Origin: Bacteroidota bacterium
GTDB taxonomy: Bacteria > Bacteroidota > Ignavibacteria > Tepidaquicellales > Tepidaquicellaceae
Length of the DNA stretch: 64,000 nucleotides
Assembly (NCBI GenBank): GCA_018266845.1
Contig: JAFDZO010000015.1
Coordinates: 1-64,000 of the forward strand
Direction: 5' to 3'
Positions within the stretch are counted from its first letter, which is position 1, and each line of letters starts with the position of its first letter. Both the position numbers and the translations under genes were made by a program. The notes under the pieces were generated by a model, which did not search any database, was not told the origin of the DNA, and worked only from the letters and a program-made list of their open reading frames with translations. Shown piece by piece: positions 53,583-62,498 of this stretch.

Positions 53583-53963
53583 ATGCATCCAGCAGAAGCT
53601 TTAATACCAATATTCGGAATAATATTTACATTCGGAATCCCCGGAGTGATTATTTTCTGGTGGCTTTATACAAAGCACAGAGAGAGAATGAGATTAATTG
53701 AAAAAGGATTAACACCGGAAGAAGTTAAAAGCTATTTTAGCGAAGCTAACAACAAACCTAAAAATCCTTATTCAACTTTAAAGTGGGGAATACTTATTAC
53801 TTTCTTAGGCGCTGGGATTTTTGTTGCCAATCTTCTTGAAGATAAGTTTAATATGGGTGACGGGATGACAACCGGCTTGGTATTCATTTTCGCGGGCTTA
53901 GGATTTTTACTCTACTATGTTCTTGTAAAAAGTAAAATCGGCGGCGGTTCAAATAATCAATAG
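53583..53963 (+). CDS. DUF6249-like membrane protein
   Basis: A 126-residue protein with three transmembrane helices (residues ~7-27, ~63-83 and ~92-115). The block YTKHRERMRLIEKGLTPEEVKSYF after the first helix is the hallmark of the DUF6249 group, which I recall as often encoded near ECF sigma/anti-sigma genes. It starts the unit that continues with DUF4097 and a sigma factor. Confidence 0.72.
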   Translation: MHPAEALIPIFGIIFTFGIPGVIIFWWLYTKHRERMRLIEKGLTPEEVKSYFSEANNKPKNPYSTLKWGILITFLGAGIFVANLLEDKFNMGDGMTTGLVFIFAGLGFLLYYVLVKSKIGGGSNNQ

Positions 53964-53994
53964 TAAAAGAAAACGTAAACTTAAAAACCTGAAT

Positions 53995-54804
53995 ATGCAA
54001 AAGTCAATTATATACTTTGTTCTCATCTTGACGGGATGTTTAACTTTGTCTTCATGCTCACTCTTTTCGCCGAGATACGAAAAAATAGAGAAGGGAGAAT
54101 ACAGGATAAGCGCAAACGGAAAGAAGAGATTTACATTAAACAACATTGACGGGAAAATAAAAATCGTAAGAACAACGGATGCCGGAGTGATAATTGTAAG
54201 GTATGAAAAAGTTGCCCACGTAAAGAAAAGAGATTTAAACACGCCTCTTAATGAAATAAAACTTAATATTGACTCTTCAGGTGCAGATGTAAAGATTGAT
54301 ACAGAAATGGAGAGCATAAACTCTCACATAAGAATTGGCATCGGAGAATCGAATAAAGTTGACTATGAGATATTTATCCCGGAAGGAATTGAAATAAATT
54401 TGAATAATACAAATGGCAGTATTACCGCGAAGGAATTGGATAACAATATAAAAGCAAGTACCGTTAACGGAGATATTAAGCTCGAAAAACTTTCAGGCAA
54501 GCTTGAACTTGAAACTACTAACGGCTCAATCAGAGGAACGATAGATTCTACCAAAGGTATTAAGGCAGAAACAATGAACGGAAGCATTAAATTTTCCTTA
54601 GGAACAAAAGTTTCAGCAACTGTGAAGGCAGATGTAATGAACGGCTCCGTAAAGACTGAAGGGCTGAATTTCAAAAATTCTACCGATAGAAAAGAGAGAA
54701 AATATTTTCATGGCACATTAGGAAACGGAGATGCAGAGATAAAACTTGAAACAACAAACGGTTCAATAAGGCTGACCGGAGACAGCGAAAGCACAGAAAT
54801 ATAA
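53995..54804 (+). CDS. DUF4097 lipoprotein with beta-helix-like repeats
   Basis: A 269-residue exported protein; the signal ends at LTLSSC (Cys near 20), so it is probably lipid-anchored. The mature part repeats strands with N-G-(S/D)-I turns (NTNGSITAKEL, TVNGDIKLEKL, TTNGSIRGTI, TMNGSIKFSL, VMNGSVKTEGL), the DUF4097 pattern predicted to form a beta-helix. Such proteins are commonly encoded next to sigma-factor genes and may respond to envelope stress, but no enzyme activity is known. It lies 32 bases after the DUF6249 gene. Confidence 0.85.
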   Translation: MQKSIIYFVLILTGCLTLSSCSLFSPRYEKIEKGEYRISANGKKRFTLNNIDGKIKIVRTTDAGVIIVRYEKVAHVKKRDLNTPLNEIKLNIDSSGADVKIDTEMESINSHIRIGIGESNKVDYEIFIPEGIEINLNNTNGSITAKELDNNIKASTVNGDIKLEKLSGKLELETTNGSIRGTIDSTKGIKAETMNGSIKFSLGTKVSATVKADVMNGSVKTEGLNFKNSTDRKERKYFHGTLGNGDAEIKLETTNGSIRLTGDSESTEI

Positions 54805-54870
54805 ATTTAGATAAAGGCGGTCAATAAATGTTTATTTTGCAGAATAATTTGGGTAACTTAAGCTATAGCA

Positions 54871-54908
54871 GGGGAATTTTAGCTTTCATTTCAGAGCTAA
54901 AATTCTCT
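54871..54908 (+). terminator. Stem-loop between DUF4097 and sigma-factor genes
   Basis: GAATTTTAGCT (54874-54884) pairs perfectly with AGCTAAAATTC (54895-54905) across a 10-base loop. Outer AGCA/TGCT bases extend it, and TTTTCTT follows. It lies in the leader of the sigma factor gene, so it may be a terminator for the upstream genes or an attenuator. Confidence 0.6.
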
Positions 54909-54974
54909 GCTTTTCTTAATGCTGCAATCCCTGCATCATATACCGAAGCAGAGGAAACCACAAACTGCCTTTCT

Positions 54975-55619
54975 ATGCAATCCGATAATGATATTATCAG
55001 AAATATTCAAAACGGTGATTCGGATTCTTTTTCGGAGTTGGTTACCAGATATAAAGATAAAGCATACTCTCTTACTTTCAAAATTCTGAAGAACGAAGAT
55101 GATGCGGAAGATTCTTTGCAGGAGGCATTTATTAAGCTGTTCAAATCAATAAAGCAAAATCAATTTGAGGAGCGTTCAAAGTTTTCTACTTATTTTTATA
55201 CAATAGTTTATAATACAGCAGTTGACCACTATAAAAAGCTAAAATCAAAAAATTTCAGCCTAATATCTATTGATGTGAATGAGGATAATTTTAAGGACGG
55301 AGACGAGCTTGCTTTTTCTATCGAGTCTAAAATTGACACGCAAAATTATTCAGAGAGTATTGCCACAGATACTGAGAAGCAGCTTAACGTAAATGAAATT
55401 CAAAATATTATAGGAAAGTTTATCGAAAGCATTCCGCAGCAATACTCTGTGATATTGAATATGTTCTTTATTAATGATATGAGCCATGATGAAATCAGCA
55501 AGATGTTAAAACTTCCTATCGGAACAGTAAAGAACAGAATTTTCAGGGCAAAAGATGCACTGAAAAAAATTATTTTAAAGCAGTACTCTGAAGAAGAGCT
55601 TGCAAGTTATTTATCTTAG
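54975..55619 (+). CDS. ECF-type RNA polymerase sigma factor
   Basis: Read from ATG 54975 (214 residues). The open frame begins at 54828, but that stretch runs through a hairpin and resembles no sigma region. Region 2 spans SFSELVTRYKDKAYSLTFKI...DAEDSLQEAFIKLFKS, and region 4 is IPQQYSVILNMFFINDMSHDEISKMLKLPIGTVKNRIFRAKDALK. A ~45-residue linker between the regions is longer than usual. It belongs to the sigma-70 family extracytoplasmic-function group. The next gene, 29 bases on, encodes a putative anti-sigma protein. Confidence 0.88.
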   Translation: MQSDNDIIRNIQNGDSDSFSELVTRYKDKAYSLTFKILKNEDDAEDSLQEAFIKLFKSIKQNQFEERSKFSTYFYTIVYNTAVDHYKKLKSKNFSLISIDVNEDNFKDGDELAFSIESKIDTQNYSESIATDTEKQLNVNEIQNIIGKFIESIPQQYSVILNMFFINDMSHDEISKMLKLPIGTVKNRIFRAKDALKKIILKQYSEEELASYLS

Positions 55620-55648
55620 AATTTTTATTTGATTGTAAAATTTTTAAT

Positions 55649-56068
55649 TTGACAGAAGTGAACGATAAAATAGACGACATATTAGAAAACTCCCTAAGAG
55701 AGTCCTTGCTTAAAAAACCACACATGGATTTTGCAAAAAATCTTATGCTTAAAATTTCTCTTGAGGAAGAGTTTGCCTTGCAAGATAAGAAAACGGAAAA
55801 GTTTGCCAAGAAAATAATATTCGGAATTTCAGGGGTCTTTGCAGCGGTAACAGCTTTTATTATTTATATGATTTATTCCAATCCCGAATCGAGTGAAAAC
55901 AGCGGGGTAATTGCGGAAAAAACCTCATCGTTTTTTGAGCAGTTCGGTCTAAAAGCTCTTAATCTTCTAGGGTTAAACGGCGGAAGCTCAATATTTTTAA
56001 TTTTGTCAGTTATAATAATAGCCACAATATTTTTAACGGTTGATAAACTGATTTTGAAGAAGAAATAG
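55649..56068 (+). CDS. Putative anti-sigma factor (membrane)
   Basis: A 139-residue protein with an amphipathic cytoplasmic N-terminal part (residues ~1-55, NDKIDDILENSLRESLLKKPHMDFAKNLM), and two hydrophobic segments (~56-78 and ~112-130). The start is TTG 55649, or GTG 55659 in another frame is excluded; an ATG is absent nearby. No ZAS zinc motif (HxxxCxxC) is seen. Its position directly behind the sigma gene suggests it binds that sigma factor, but this is inference. A terminator follows. Confidence 0.6.
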   Translation: MTEVNDKIDDILENSLRESLLKKPHMDFAKNLMLKISLEEEFALQDKKTEKFAKKIIFGISGVFAAVTAFIIYMIYSNPESSENSGVIAEKTSSFFEQFGLKALNLLGLNGGSSIFLILSVIIIATIFLTVDKLILKKK

Positions 56069-56094
56069 TTAATGAATGACTATCTTCAAAAAAG

Positions 56095-56131
56095 AAAAGC
56101 CCTCTCGGTAAGTTCCGAAAGGGCTTTTTTA
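56095..56131. terminator. Bidirectional terminator
   Basis: AAAAGCCCT and AGGGCTTTTT flank a CGG/CCG inner pairing. It lies between the anti-sigma gene and the convergent porin gene. Confidence 0.8.
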
Positions 56132-56156
56132 TTCTGTGTTTGTATTACTTTTGTGT

Positions 56157-57413
56157 TTACAGATTTGCTGTTATCATTATGTAGCTCCAGAAAGCAGCGT
56201 CTTCTCTTACTCCGTTAGCTGTATTGAAATTTCTTTTCATAATATCTCCGGGCAGAAAAATGCTTCCTCCCCATGTTACGGCAGCTTCTTTTATGAACTG
56301 GTATTTAATAGTTAAATCGAATTCCTGTCCGAACGCATTTTCATCAAAGGAATTTTTCTTGTTAGACATGAAGTAATGCCCTGCTAAAGAAGTTGTAAGC
56401 GGAACGCTTTCCGGGTTGTAATTAAACGTTACATAATAATCATTAAGCCCTAAATTTTTTGTATCAACCGGAATATTAAGGAAGTAATCCATATATCCGT
56501 AGAACTTATGATTTGTTGCGAAAGGAGTTGCGAATGTATTGTTGTTCGTTGTATTTGTAATTTCATTTCCGGAAAGCATATCTACGCCGAATCCGCCTTT
56601 ACATATTTTGCTGCCATAGCTAAGCTGCAAAGATAATAAATAAGCGCCTACATCAAGGGAACTTAACTTTCCTAATTGATAAGCGCCTTCAAATATTGTG
56701 GAAAACTTCTCGTAGTTTCCTCTGTGATTTACACCGATAGTTGCTCTTGAAATATCGTTATTGGTGCCGTCGGATTTTTTTCTGTTGACTTCATAATACC
56801 CGAAAAAGTCAAGAGTATTTTTCTCATCAGCTTTTATATTTGACCATAAACCATACAGCGAGGAGCTTGAATCGCTTCCCGAAGGATAAGGATAGTTTGA
56901 CGGATTTCCGCTTGCTATGTAAGGAACTGAATTTTTTGTAGTGATTGCAAAAATATCTGTCTTATTATTTTCGCCGAATCTTATTCTGGCTCCATCAAAA
57001 GAACGGGCTACGTAGTTCCATCCTAATGCGCCGATAAATCTTTCAGTGCCATAGCTCATTTCAAATCTTCCCGCCTGAACAGAGATAGGGGCTTTGACAA
57101 AATTTTTGAACCAGACATATCCCTGATGCAAATCAATATTTTTTGAATTGGCGGTCAAAGATGCCTCTTCACCGAATACGCGTGAATCCTGAAGCTCTAC
57201 ATAAAAATTGAATTTATCTGAAACATTTTTTTCCACGAAAGCTCTTGTGCGAAGGCTTGTGAATATAGGCGGGTAAGTTTTGTTTGAAAAATCTCTTCCG
57301 TCAAGCTCTGTTCTTAGCTGGATTTGCCCGCCGATTTTCCAGTCTTTATCCTGTGAATATAAGTTTATTGTGATAATTGAAAATAGAAATACAAGAATAG
57401 TAAATTTTTTCAT
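56157..57413 (-). CDS. Alginate-export-family outer-membrane porin
   Basis: A 418-residue exported protein with a signal peptide (FTILVFLFSIITINLYSQ). Strand-turn-strand patterns run throughout, including QIQLRTELDGRDF, YVELQDSRVFGEE, IDLHQGYVWFKNF, VQAGRFEMSYGTERFIG and WNYVARSFDGARIRF. These match the alginate-export/OprD-like barrel family (PF13372-type). The C-terminus ends in an aromatic strand (SYIMITANL). It lies 24 bases after nrfA and is the last gene of the nrf operon, so it may let nitrite or other solutes reach the periplasm. Confidence 0.8.
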   Translation of the reverse strand: MKKFTILVFLFSIITINLYSQDKDWKIGGQIQLRTELDGRDFSNKTYPPIFTSLRTRAFVEKNVSDKFNFYVELQDSRVFGEEASLTANSKNIDLHQGYVWFKNFVKAPISVQAGRFEMSYGTERFIGALGWNYVARSFDGARIRFGENNKTDIFAITTKNSVPYIASGNPSNYPYPSGSDSSSSLYGLWSNIKADEKNTLDFFGYYEVNRKKSDGTNNDISRATIGVNHRGNYEKFSTIFEGAYQLGKLSSLDVGAYLLSLQLSYGSKICKGGFGVDMLSGNEITNTTNNNTFATPFATNHKFYGYMDYFLNIPVDTKNLGLNDYYVTFNYNPESVPLTTSLAGHYFMSNKKNSFDENAFGQEFDLTIKYQFIKEAAVTWGGSIFLPGDIMKRNFNTANGVREDAAFWSYIMITANL

Positions 57414-57437
57414 TTTAATTTTGTTAAGTTGGCAAAA

Positions 57438-58928
57438 TTATTTATTCTTCATATCATAGTTTACCGGACCCTGTCTTTCTGTTGCTGTTTTATCCCATAC
57501 CGGAACTGTATTCGTTAAGAATGCAGCCTTTTCTTCTCTTAGTTTCTTCATATCAAGCCCGATATATGCCTGCGCTTTTTCCTTTGTCGAAACATCAGGC
57601 ATCTGAATAGGAACTTTTACTCCTAAACTGACTAATAAGTTAGTTAAAAGAACTCTTGCTTCTTCGGATTTTTGTATAGAAGTACCGAGTATTCTTGCGC
57701 TTTCGAGCGGGGCGTGGAAGCTGCCGCCGACACTGGCTGAAACGAAATCCCATCTCCATTGAGCGTGTCTAATCAGTTTTAAAATCGGCTTCATTTGTTC
57801 TTCGGTTGCTCCATTTTCCCAAGCAGTTTTTGCTTCGATATGGGCTTTCACGAGTGTTTTAGTCGCTAAGTCAGATAGTTCAAGAACTTTATCCTGTCTG
57901 TCGTTTACGTTCTGCCTTAGTTTGTCTTCACTTTCTCTGTGGCAGACCTGGCAAGAATTTGCAATATTATTTAAAGGACTTTGAATCTTATGGTCTGTGA
58001 ATTTTACACCGCCTTCACTCTTATAAGGCATATGACACTCTGCACAGGAAAGACCACGCTCATAGTGAATTCCCATTCTAAAAAGTTCAAAATCCGGGTG
58101 CTGTGCTTTTATAACCGGGGTTTTACTGAGTGAGTTTACAAAATCAACATGCTCGTTTTCATCATAATATTTTTCAATATCTTCAACTGTAAATCCTTTA
58201 TCCCAAGGGAACGTCAAATATTTTTCTGTTTTGCCTTTGAAGTAATACTCAACGTGGCACTGAGCGCATACAAGCGAGCGCATTTCCTGATGAGTAGCGT
58301 TCTTAATATCCTTTCCCTGCCTTTCAAAGGCTTCGATTAAAGCAGGTCTGGTAATACGAAGATTCATCGTTTTCGGGTCGTGGCAGTCCTGGCATCCGAT
58401 TGGATTTACAATTTCTGCTCCCAAATCTTTCCATTGTGATTTATAAAATTCAGCTGCGCCTTTTTGGTTCATTACGCGAGGTACATCAGTGCTTTTGCAA
58501 GCCCAGCATGTTCCCGGCTGAGGCACGTCTGTTCTTAGGGTTTGTCTTATATCCCTGATAGCGTAATAGTGTCCTCTTGCCTGATTATAATCGCGTGAGA
58601 ATGCATATCCCGCCCAAAGAACAACAAAGTCAGGGTATTTTTCCAGCAAGTCAATTGTATGTGAGCCTGCATGTTTGCTTGCGAATGAAGTATCGAGTGT
58701 AGAAAGATATGATTCGTATTCGCGGGGATAATTTTCCCCCCATTTTTCGTTTCTTGGTTCCCAGTCCGAAATGGGTTTAACATTTTGAACTATCTGGTTG
58801 GATTCCTGTCTCCTTTCGACTATGCTGCTTCCAAGTACGCCGAGGAGAAAAACAACGGCGATTGTTACAACGTAAAGTACCCATCCAACCCAGGGCTTTT
58901 CTTTTACTAATTCGGAGATTTTTTTCAT
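57438..58928 (-). CDS. nrfA: Cytochrome c nitrite reductase catalytic subunit NrfA
   Basis: A 496-residue pentaheme enzyme. The active-site heme has the rare lysine-ligated motif C-W-A-C-K (in GTCWACKSTDVPR). Four ordinary sites follow: GCQDCH, VCAQCH, SCAECH and SCQVCH. Catalytic residues are in the VCAQCHVEYYF region (Tyr) and later His/Arg positions. An N-terminal membrane segment (residues ~14-35, WVGWVLYVVTIAVVFLLGVLG) suggests an uncleaved anchor or signal. NrfA reduces nitrite to ammonium with six electrons in the periplasm. NrfH is encoded 20 bases upstream. Confidence 0.97.
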   Translation of the reverse strand: MKKISELVKEKPWVGWVLYVVTIAVVFLLGVLGSSIVERRQESNQIVQNVKPISDWEPRNEKWGENYPREYESYLSTLDTSFASKHAGSHTIDLLEKYPDFVVLWAGYAFSRDYNQARGHYYAIRDIRQTLRTDVPQPGTCWACKSTDVPRVMNQKGAAEFYKSQWKDLGAEIVNPIGCQDCHDPKTMNLRITRPALIEAFERQGKDIKNATHQEMRSLVCAQCHVEYYFKGKTEKYLTFPWDKGFTVEDIEKYYDENEHVDFVNSLSKTPVIKAQHPDFELFRMGIHYERGLSCAECHMPYKSEGGVKFTDHKIQSPLNNIANSCQVCHRESEDKLRQNVNDRQDKVLELSDLATKTLVKAHIEAKTAWENGATEEQMKPILKLIRHAQWRWDFVSASVGGSFHAPLESARILGTSIQKSEEARVLLTNLLVSLGVKVPIQMPDVSTKEKAQAYIGLDMKKLREEKAAFLTNTVPVWDKTATERQGPVNYDMKNK

Positions 58929-58948
58929 ATAATATTATGTTAACTTTT

Positions 58949-59497
58949 TTATTTAATTAACGGAGATAACTTAGGAACTCTTGCATTAGGAAATGAGCTT
59001 AAACTGTTCACAGTTCCGTGAGGAGTTTCTTCATGGCATTTCCAGCAGTATTCATCTTTGTAAGTATTGTGAAGGCTTGTATTTCCTACAAGCGCTGTGT
59101 GGCATCTGACACAGTTACTTTGTACTACATCCTTTCCTGCCTGCTTGATTCGTATCACCTGGTCTTCAAGACGGAGCGTAAATATAGTTGAGTGGCGTAA
59201 ACCGTCTGTTGCTTTAAAAAAATATTTATTGAAAACATTATTGTGAGGAACATGGCAATCGTTGCAGGTTGTTACACGCCCGTGCGAGCTATGCTGCCAT
59301 GATGCGTATTGTGGAAACATAACATGGCAATTTATGCAGGTTTCAGGATTATCGGATAAGTATGAGGCTGCGTTGCCTATATAGAAAATCCATAAGATGA
59401 ATGCGGTGAGAATACCGGAGATTACAATTACAGGCACTTTCCATTTTTTAGGAGGCGCTGTTAAATCAATAAATCGGTCAATTTTTTTCTTTAGCAT
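58949..59497 (-). CDS. nrfH: Cytochrome c nitrite reductase small subunit NrfH
   Basis: A 182-residue NapC/NirT-family cytochrome with one N-terminal membrane helix (residues ~20-42) and four heme motifs: TCINCHVMFPQYASWQHSSHG, TCNDCHVPH, NCVRCH and YCWKCHEETPHG. The Met in CHVMF may ligate the first heme. It takes electrons from menaquinol and hands them to NrfA. It is the first gene of nrfH-nrfA-porin. A Crp/Fnr-type palindrome lies 36 bases upstream of its start codon. Confidence 0.95.
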   Translation of the reverse strand: MLKKKIDRFIDLTAPPKKWKVPVIVISGILTAFILWIFYIGNAASYLSDNPETCINCHVMFPQYASWQHSSHGRVTTCNDCHVPHNNVFNKYFFKATDGLRHSTIFTLRLEDQVIRIKQAGKDVVQSNCVRCHTALVGNTSLHNTYKDEYCWKCHEETPHGTVNSLSSFPNARVPKLSPLIK

Positions 59498-59532
59498 CAG
59501 TATAAATTTAAGAGAAATTTCGCTAAAATGAA

Positions 59533-59546
59533 TTGACTAAAGTCAA
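59533..59546. promoter_or_regulatory. FNR/HcpR-like operator TTGAC-TAAA-GTCAA upstream of nrfH
   Basis: The sequence TTGACTAAAGTCAA has the same half-sites and 4-base spacer as the site at 23466-23479. Its centre lies about 42 bases from the nrfH start codon, so activation from the common -41.5 position would imply a very short or absent leader. Confidence 0.72.
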
Positions 59547-59573
59547 ATTTGAGTAAAGGTAACCATTAACTGC

Positions 59574-61697
59574 TTATTTTATTAAAATTTTATCTTGTGA
59601 AAAAAACAATCTACCTGTGTGAAAAACCTGAATAGCATCAGCCCCTTTGAATAACGGATTATACTTACTAAACATATAATTTAAGATAAAAGAAGACAAG
59701 GAAATTCCGAAAAACTGACCGTTAGTAATGTAAAATACGGGCAGTGAGTTTTTTTCAGAAATCAGTAAAGAAACCTCATCAAACTTATCACCGTTTTTTA
59801 TTTCGATAGTGTTATTGTTAATCTTTACAATGGGCGCAGCATTTTTCTTTTGAAGGAATTCCTCAAGATTTTTATTAGTAATTTCTAGCGAAGTGATTTT
59901 GTATTCGGAAGCTAATAGCAGTTCAAATTTATCTGATTGAATAAGCGAGTTTAAATTAAGCTCGATATTATTTAATTCAAATTCAAAACTTGTAAACGGC
60001 AGAGCTGCGGATATAATTGAATCGGCAGATGAGTTTATGTATTGAAATCCGCGGAAGAGCTTTGTTGATGTGCTTCCTCCTTCGCAGGAGATTTTCAAAG
60101 ATTTTATTTTTCCTCTGAATATGGAAGAAGAATCTTCCGTGATAACTTTGCATTCAATTTTTTGGGAAGAGTGTATATATCTTCTGAAAAATTCCGATGC
60201 TGATGAAGACAGCTTTTGCTTTAATGAATCATAGGGAAGAGAATAGTTTACATCCTGCTTTAATTTATAGAGCGTTATAAATGTATTCCCCGAAGCAAAG
60301 CTTTTCATTTCTTTAAAAACAGGATTGTAGGCAGGCAGATCTATGTGTCCTTCACTCTCTCCTCTTATTCTATTTGTTTTTATATAATAATCTGTGAAGA
60401 ATGGAAATCCGTCAGCCCCTAATACATTAATTCCTGCGTTATTCAGATTGGAGTAATAAGTAAGAGTAGAGGGATTTAAATTATCCTCTCTGGAAAAAAC
60501 ACGGAGATTGACCTTGTTTTTTTTATCTGATGCCTTGTCTTCGTTAATGAGTTTTATTATCTCATCGTTATGCCATGAGTTTCTTTCAGGATAGCTGTTG
60601 TAAATAAACGGAATTTTTACAAATGAAAAGAAGAGGAAATTTACAATAGCAATAACGATGAATGTGAGTGCAAACAATTTTCTTTTTCTTACTTCCTGCT
60701 CGCCGAAGAAAACTATAGCAGAAAGCAACAGGCTTAGCGGAATTAAAAGCGGAATTGAAAATCGCGGCATCTTGAACGAAATACTTGTAATCAGCACATA
60801 GCTCCCTATGAACCAATAAAGCGGCATCTTCCTGTGAAAAGCAAAATTGCTTTTGAAAAAAATTATTATTGCTGCGATGAAAAGTAAAGCGAGGGGGTAA
60901 GAAATTTGTGAAGGAATAATAGAGAAGTAATAAAGAATATTTTCGATTAATGATAAATCTCCACGTTCAAGTTCGTTGAGTCTGTTTGAAAGTATCTGCA
61001 CAATATTTCTTAAATACCAGGGAAGCGAAATAACAAGCGATACTATTACGGCTAATAAAAAATTCAGGGTGATTCTATATTTCTTTGTCGCTTTGCGGAA
61101 ACCTTCCATCAAAAAATATAGAACTGGCGGAGCGAGAAATAATATGAACGTCCATTTAGTCAGCATTCCCATGCCGAAAATTACACCGAACTTGATGCAG
61201 TTATTCCTGCTGGAAAAATCGTTTGTTCTTATTAGAGAATAAACCGCTGCTGCGCACATTGCGGCCAGCGTAAGGTCAAGCATATATTCGCGTCCGTATT
61301 GCAGGGTAATGGGAAACATTCCAATGCAGAAGGAAGCAAAGAGTCCGGTTTCAGGATTGTAAATTCTTTTGCCGATTTGATAAACTGAGATAACGAGCAA
61401 AGTGAGGAAGAATGTCATTTCAAGAAATCCTGCAAACTCACCTGTACCTGCAACGGCATAAAACGGAATGGAAGCCCAGTAAACCAAAGGCGGATAATAC
61501 CAGGAAACATCGAGCAGATTAATGAGCAGTGCCGAAAAAGAAGATGATCCCTTAAGCGCTTTGTATGTATCGAGACTGTATGAAAGGTGGTCGGCGGAAT
61601 CCCAATGAAGCGGCTTATGCCCCCAAAAGAACCACAAAACATTCGTAATTATCAAAAAAATGATAAAAAAAAGTAAATATCGGTCAGTTTTGCTCAT
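59574..61697 (-). CDS. Family 39 (ArnT/PMT-like) membrane glycosyltransferase
   Basis: A 707-residue protein with about 11-12 transmembrane helices in its first ~400 residues. The first periplasmic loop holds the acidic motif in GHKPLHWDSADHLSYSLDTY, corresponding to the catalytic Asp/Glu region of GT-C enzymes; SWYYPPLVYWASIPFYAV and FPITLQYGREYMLDL are further family blocks. The C-terminal ~300 residues are a soluble periplasmic domain. It should transfer a sugar from a polyprenyl-phosphate donor to an extracytoplasmic acceptor. The acceptor is unknown. The gene reads away from the sigma gene. Confidence 0.85.
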   Translation of the reverse strand: MSKTDRYLLFFIIFLIITNVLWFFWGHKPLHWDSADHLSYSLDTYKALKGSSSFSALLINLLDVSWYYPPLVYWASIPFYAVAGTGEFAGFLEMTFFLTLLVISVYQIGKRIYNPETGLFASFCIGMFPITLQYGREYMLDLTLAAMCAAAVYSLIRTNDFSSRNNCIKFGVIFGMGMLTKWTFILFLAPPVLYFLMEGFRKATKKYRITLNFLLAVIVSLVISLPWYLRNIVQILSNRLNELERGDLSLIENILYYFSIIPSQISYPLALLFIAAIIIFFKSNFAFHRKMPLYWFIGSYVLITSISFKMPRFSIPLLIPLSLLLSAIVFFGEQEVRKRKLFALTFIVIAIVNFLFFSFVKIPFIYNSYPERNSWHNDEIIKLINEDKASDKKNKVNLRVFSREDNLNPSTLTYYSNLNNAGINVLGADGFPFFTDYYIKTNRIRGESEGHIDLPAYNPVFKEMKSFASGNTFITLYKLKQDVNYSLPYDSLKQKLSSSASEFFRRYIHSSQKIECKVITEDSSSIFRGKIKSLKISCEGGSTSTKLFRGFQYINSSADSIISAALPFTSFEFELNNIELNLNSLIQSDKFELLLASEYKITSLEITNKNLEEFLQKKNAAPIVKINNNTIEIKNGDKFDEVSLLISEKNSLPVFYITNGQFFGISLSSFILNYMFSKYNPLFKGADAIQVFHTGRLFFSQDKILIK

Positions 61698-61839
61698 TTT
61701 TGGAAATTAAAGATATTAAAGATAAGTTACTATTGCATAAGGTATTGAGGAGCAAGAAAATACTTAATGTTGAAAACAAACATTATGTGTTTATAAATTG
61801 AAATTCGTTAAGAATAGAGGTAATTTAACAAATTTGTGA

Positions 61840-62451
61840 ATGAGCAATTCTTCATCTGCCGAGAACATATCTAAGACCAAAAACGACGATAATATTTTAA
61901 TCAACAAAGCTCTTGAAGGCGACCAAGCCGCATACGAGAAGCTGATGAAAAAATATTATCAGCTTATTTACAATCTCATTTTCAGAATGATTTCCCGCAA
62001 AGAAGATGTGGAAGATCTGACGCAGGAAGCATTCATCAAGGCATTCAATTCACTCCAGAATTTTGACAGACAGTTTGCTTTTTCAACATGGCTTTTCAAA
62101 ATTGCTACTAATAACGCAATAGATTATCTCCGCAAAAAGAAACTGAACACATTTTCGATTGATAAAGAAATAGAATCGGAAGAGAGCGATTTTAAATTTG
62201 AGATTCCCGATATAGAAAACAAGCCGGACAGGGTGATAATGGAAGACCAGAGAAAGAAAATTCTTGACGAGGCAATTGAGTCGCTTCCGCCGAAATACAA
62301 AGAGGTTATAATATTAAGACATAAGCTGGATAAAGAATACGAAGAGATAGCAAAAGAATTAAAGCTTCCCTTAGGCACAGTAAAAGCCCATATCTTCAGA
62401 GGAAGAGAACTCCTCAATAAGTTTCTTAAAGATAAGATTAAAAATTATTAA
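61840..62451 (+). CDS. ECF-type RNA polymerase sigma factor
   Basis: A 203-residue sigma factor. Region 2 is AYEKLMKKYYQLIYNLIFRMISRKEDVEDLTQEAFIKAFNSLQNF...FSTWLFKIATNNAIDYLRKKK, and region 4 is LPPKYKEVIILRHKLDKEYEEIAKELKLPLGTVKAHIFRGRELL. This closely follows the RpoE-like group used for general ECF functions in the phylum. No anti-sigma gene follows; mutS starts 47 bases downstream. Confidence 0.92.
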   Translation: MSNSSSAENISKTKNDDNILINKALEGDQAAYEKLMKKYYQLIYNLIFRMISRKEDVEDLTQEAFIKAFNSLQNFDRQFAFSTWLFKIATNNAIDYLRKKKLNTFSIDKEIESEESDFKFEIPDIENKPDRVIMEDQRKKILDEAIESLPPKYKEVIILRHKLDKEYEEIAKELKLPLGTVKAHIFRGRELLNKFLKDKIKNY

Positions 62452-62498
62452 ATTATCTTTTCACAAGCAGCATTCCTTTTAACTGCCCTGATTTTTTT

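Noticed and set aside
54828-54974. Extra ~49 N-terminal residues for the first ECF sigma factor
   Set aside because: The stretch runs through a perfect stem-loop and does not resemble any sigma region; ATG 54975 gives a normal N-terminus.
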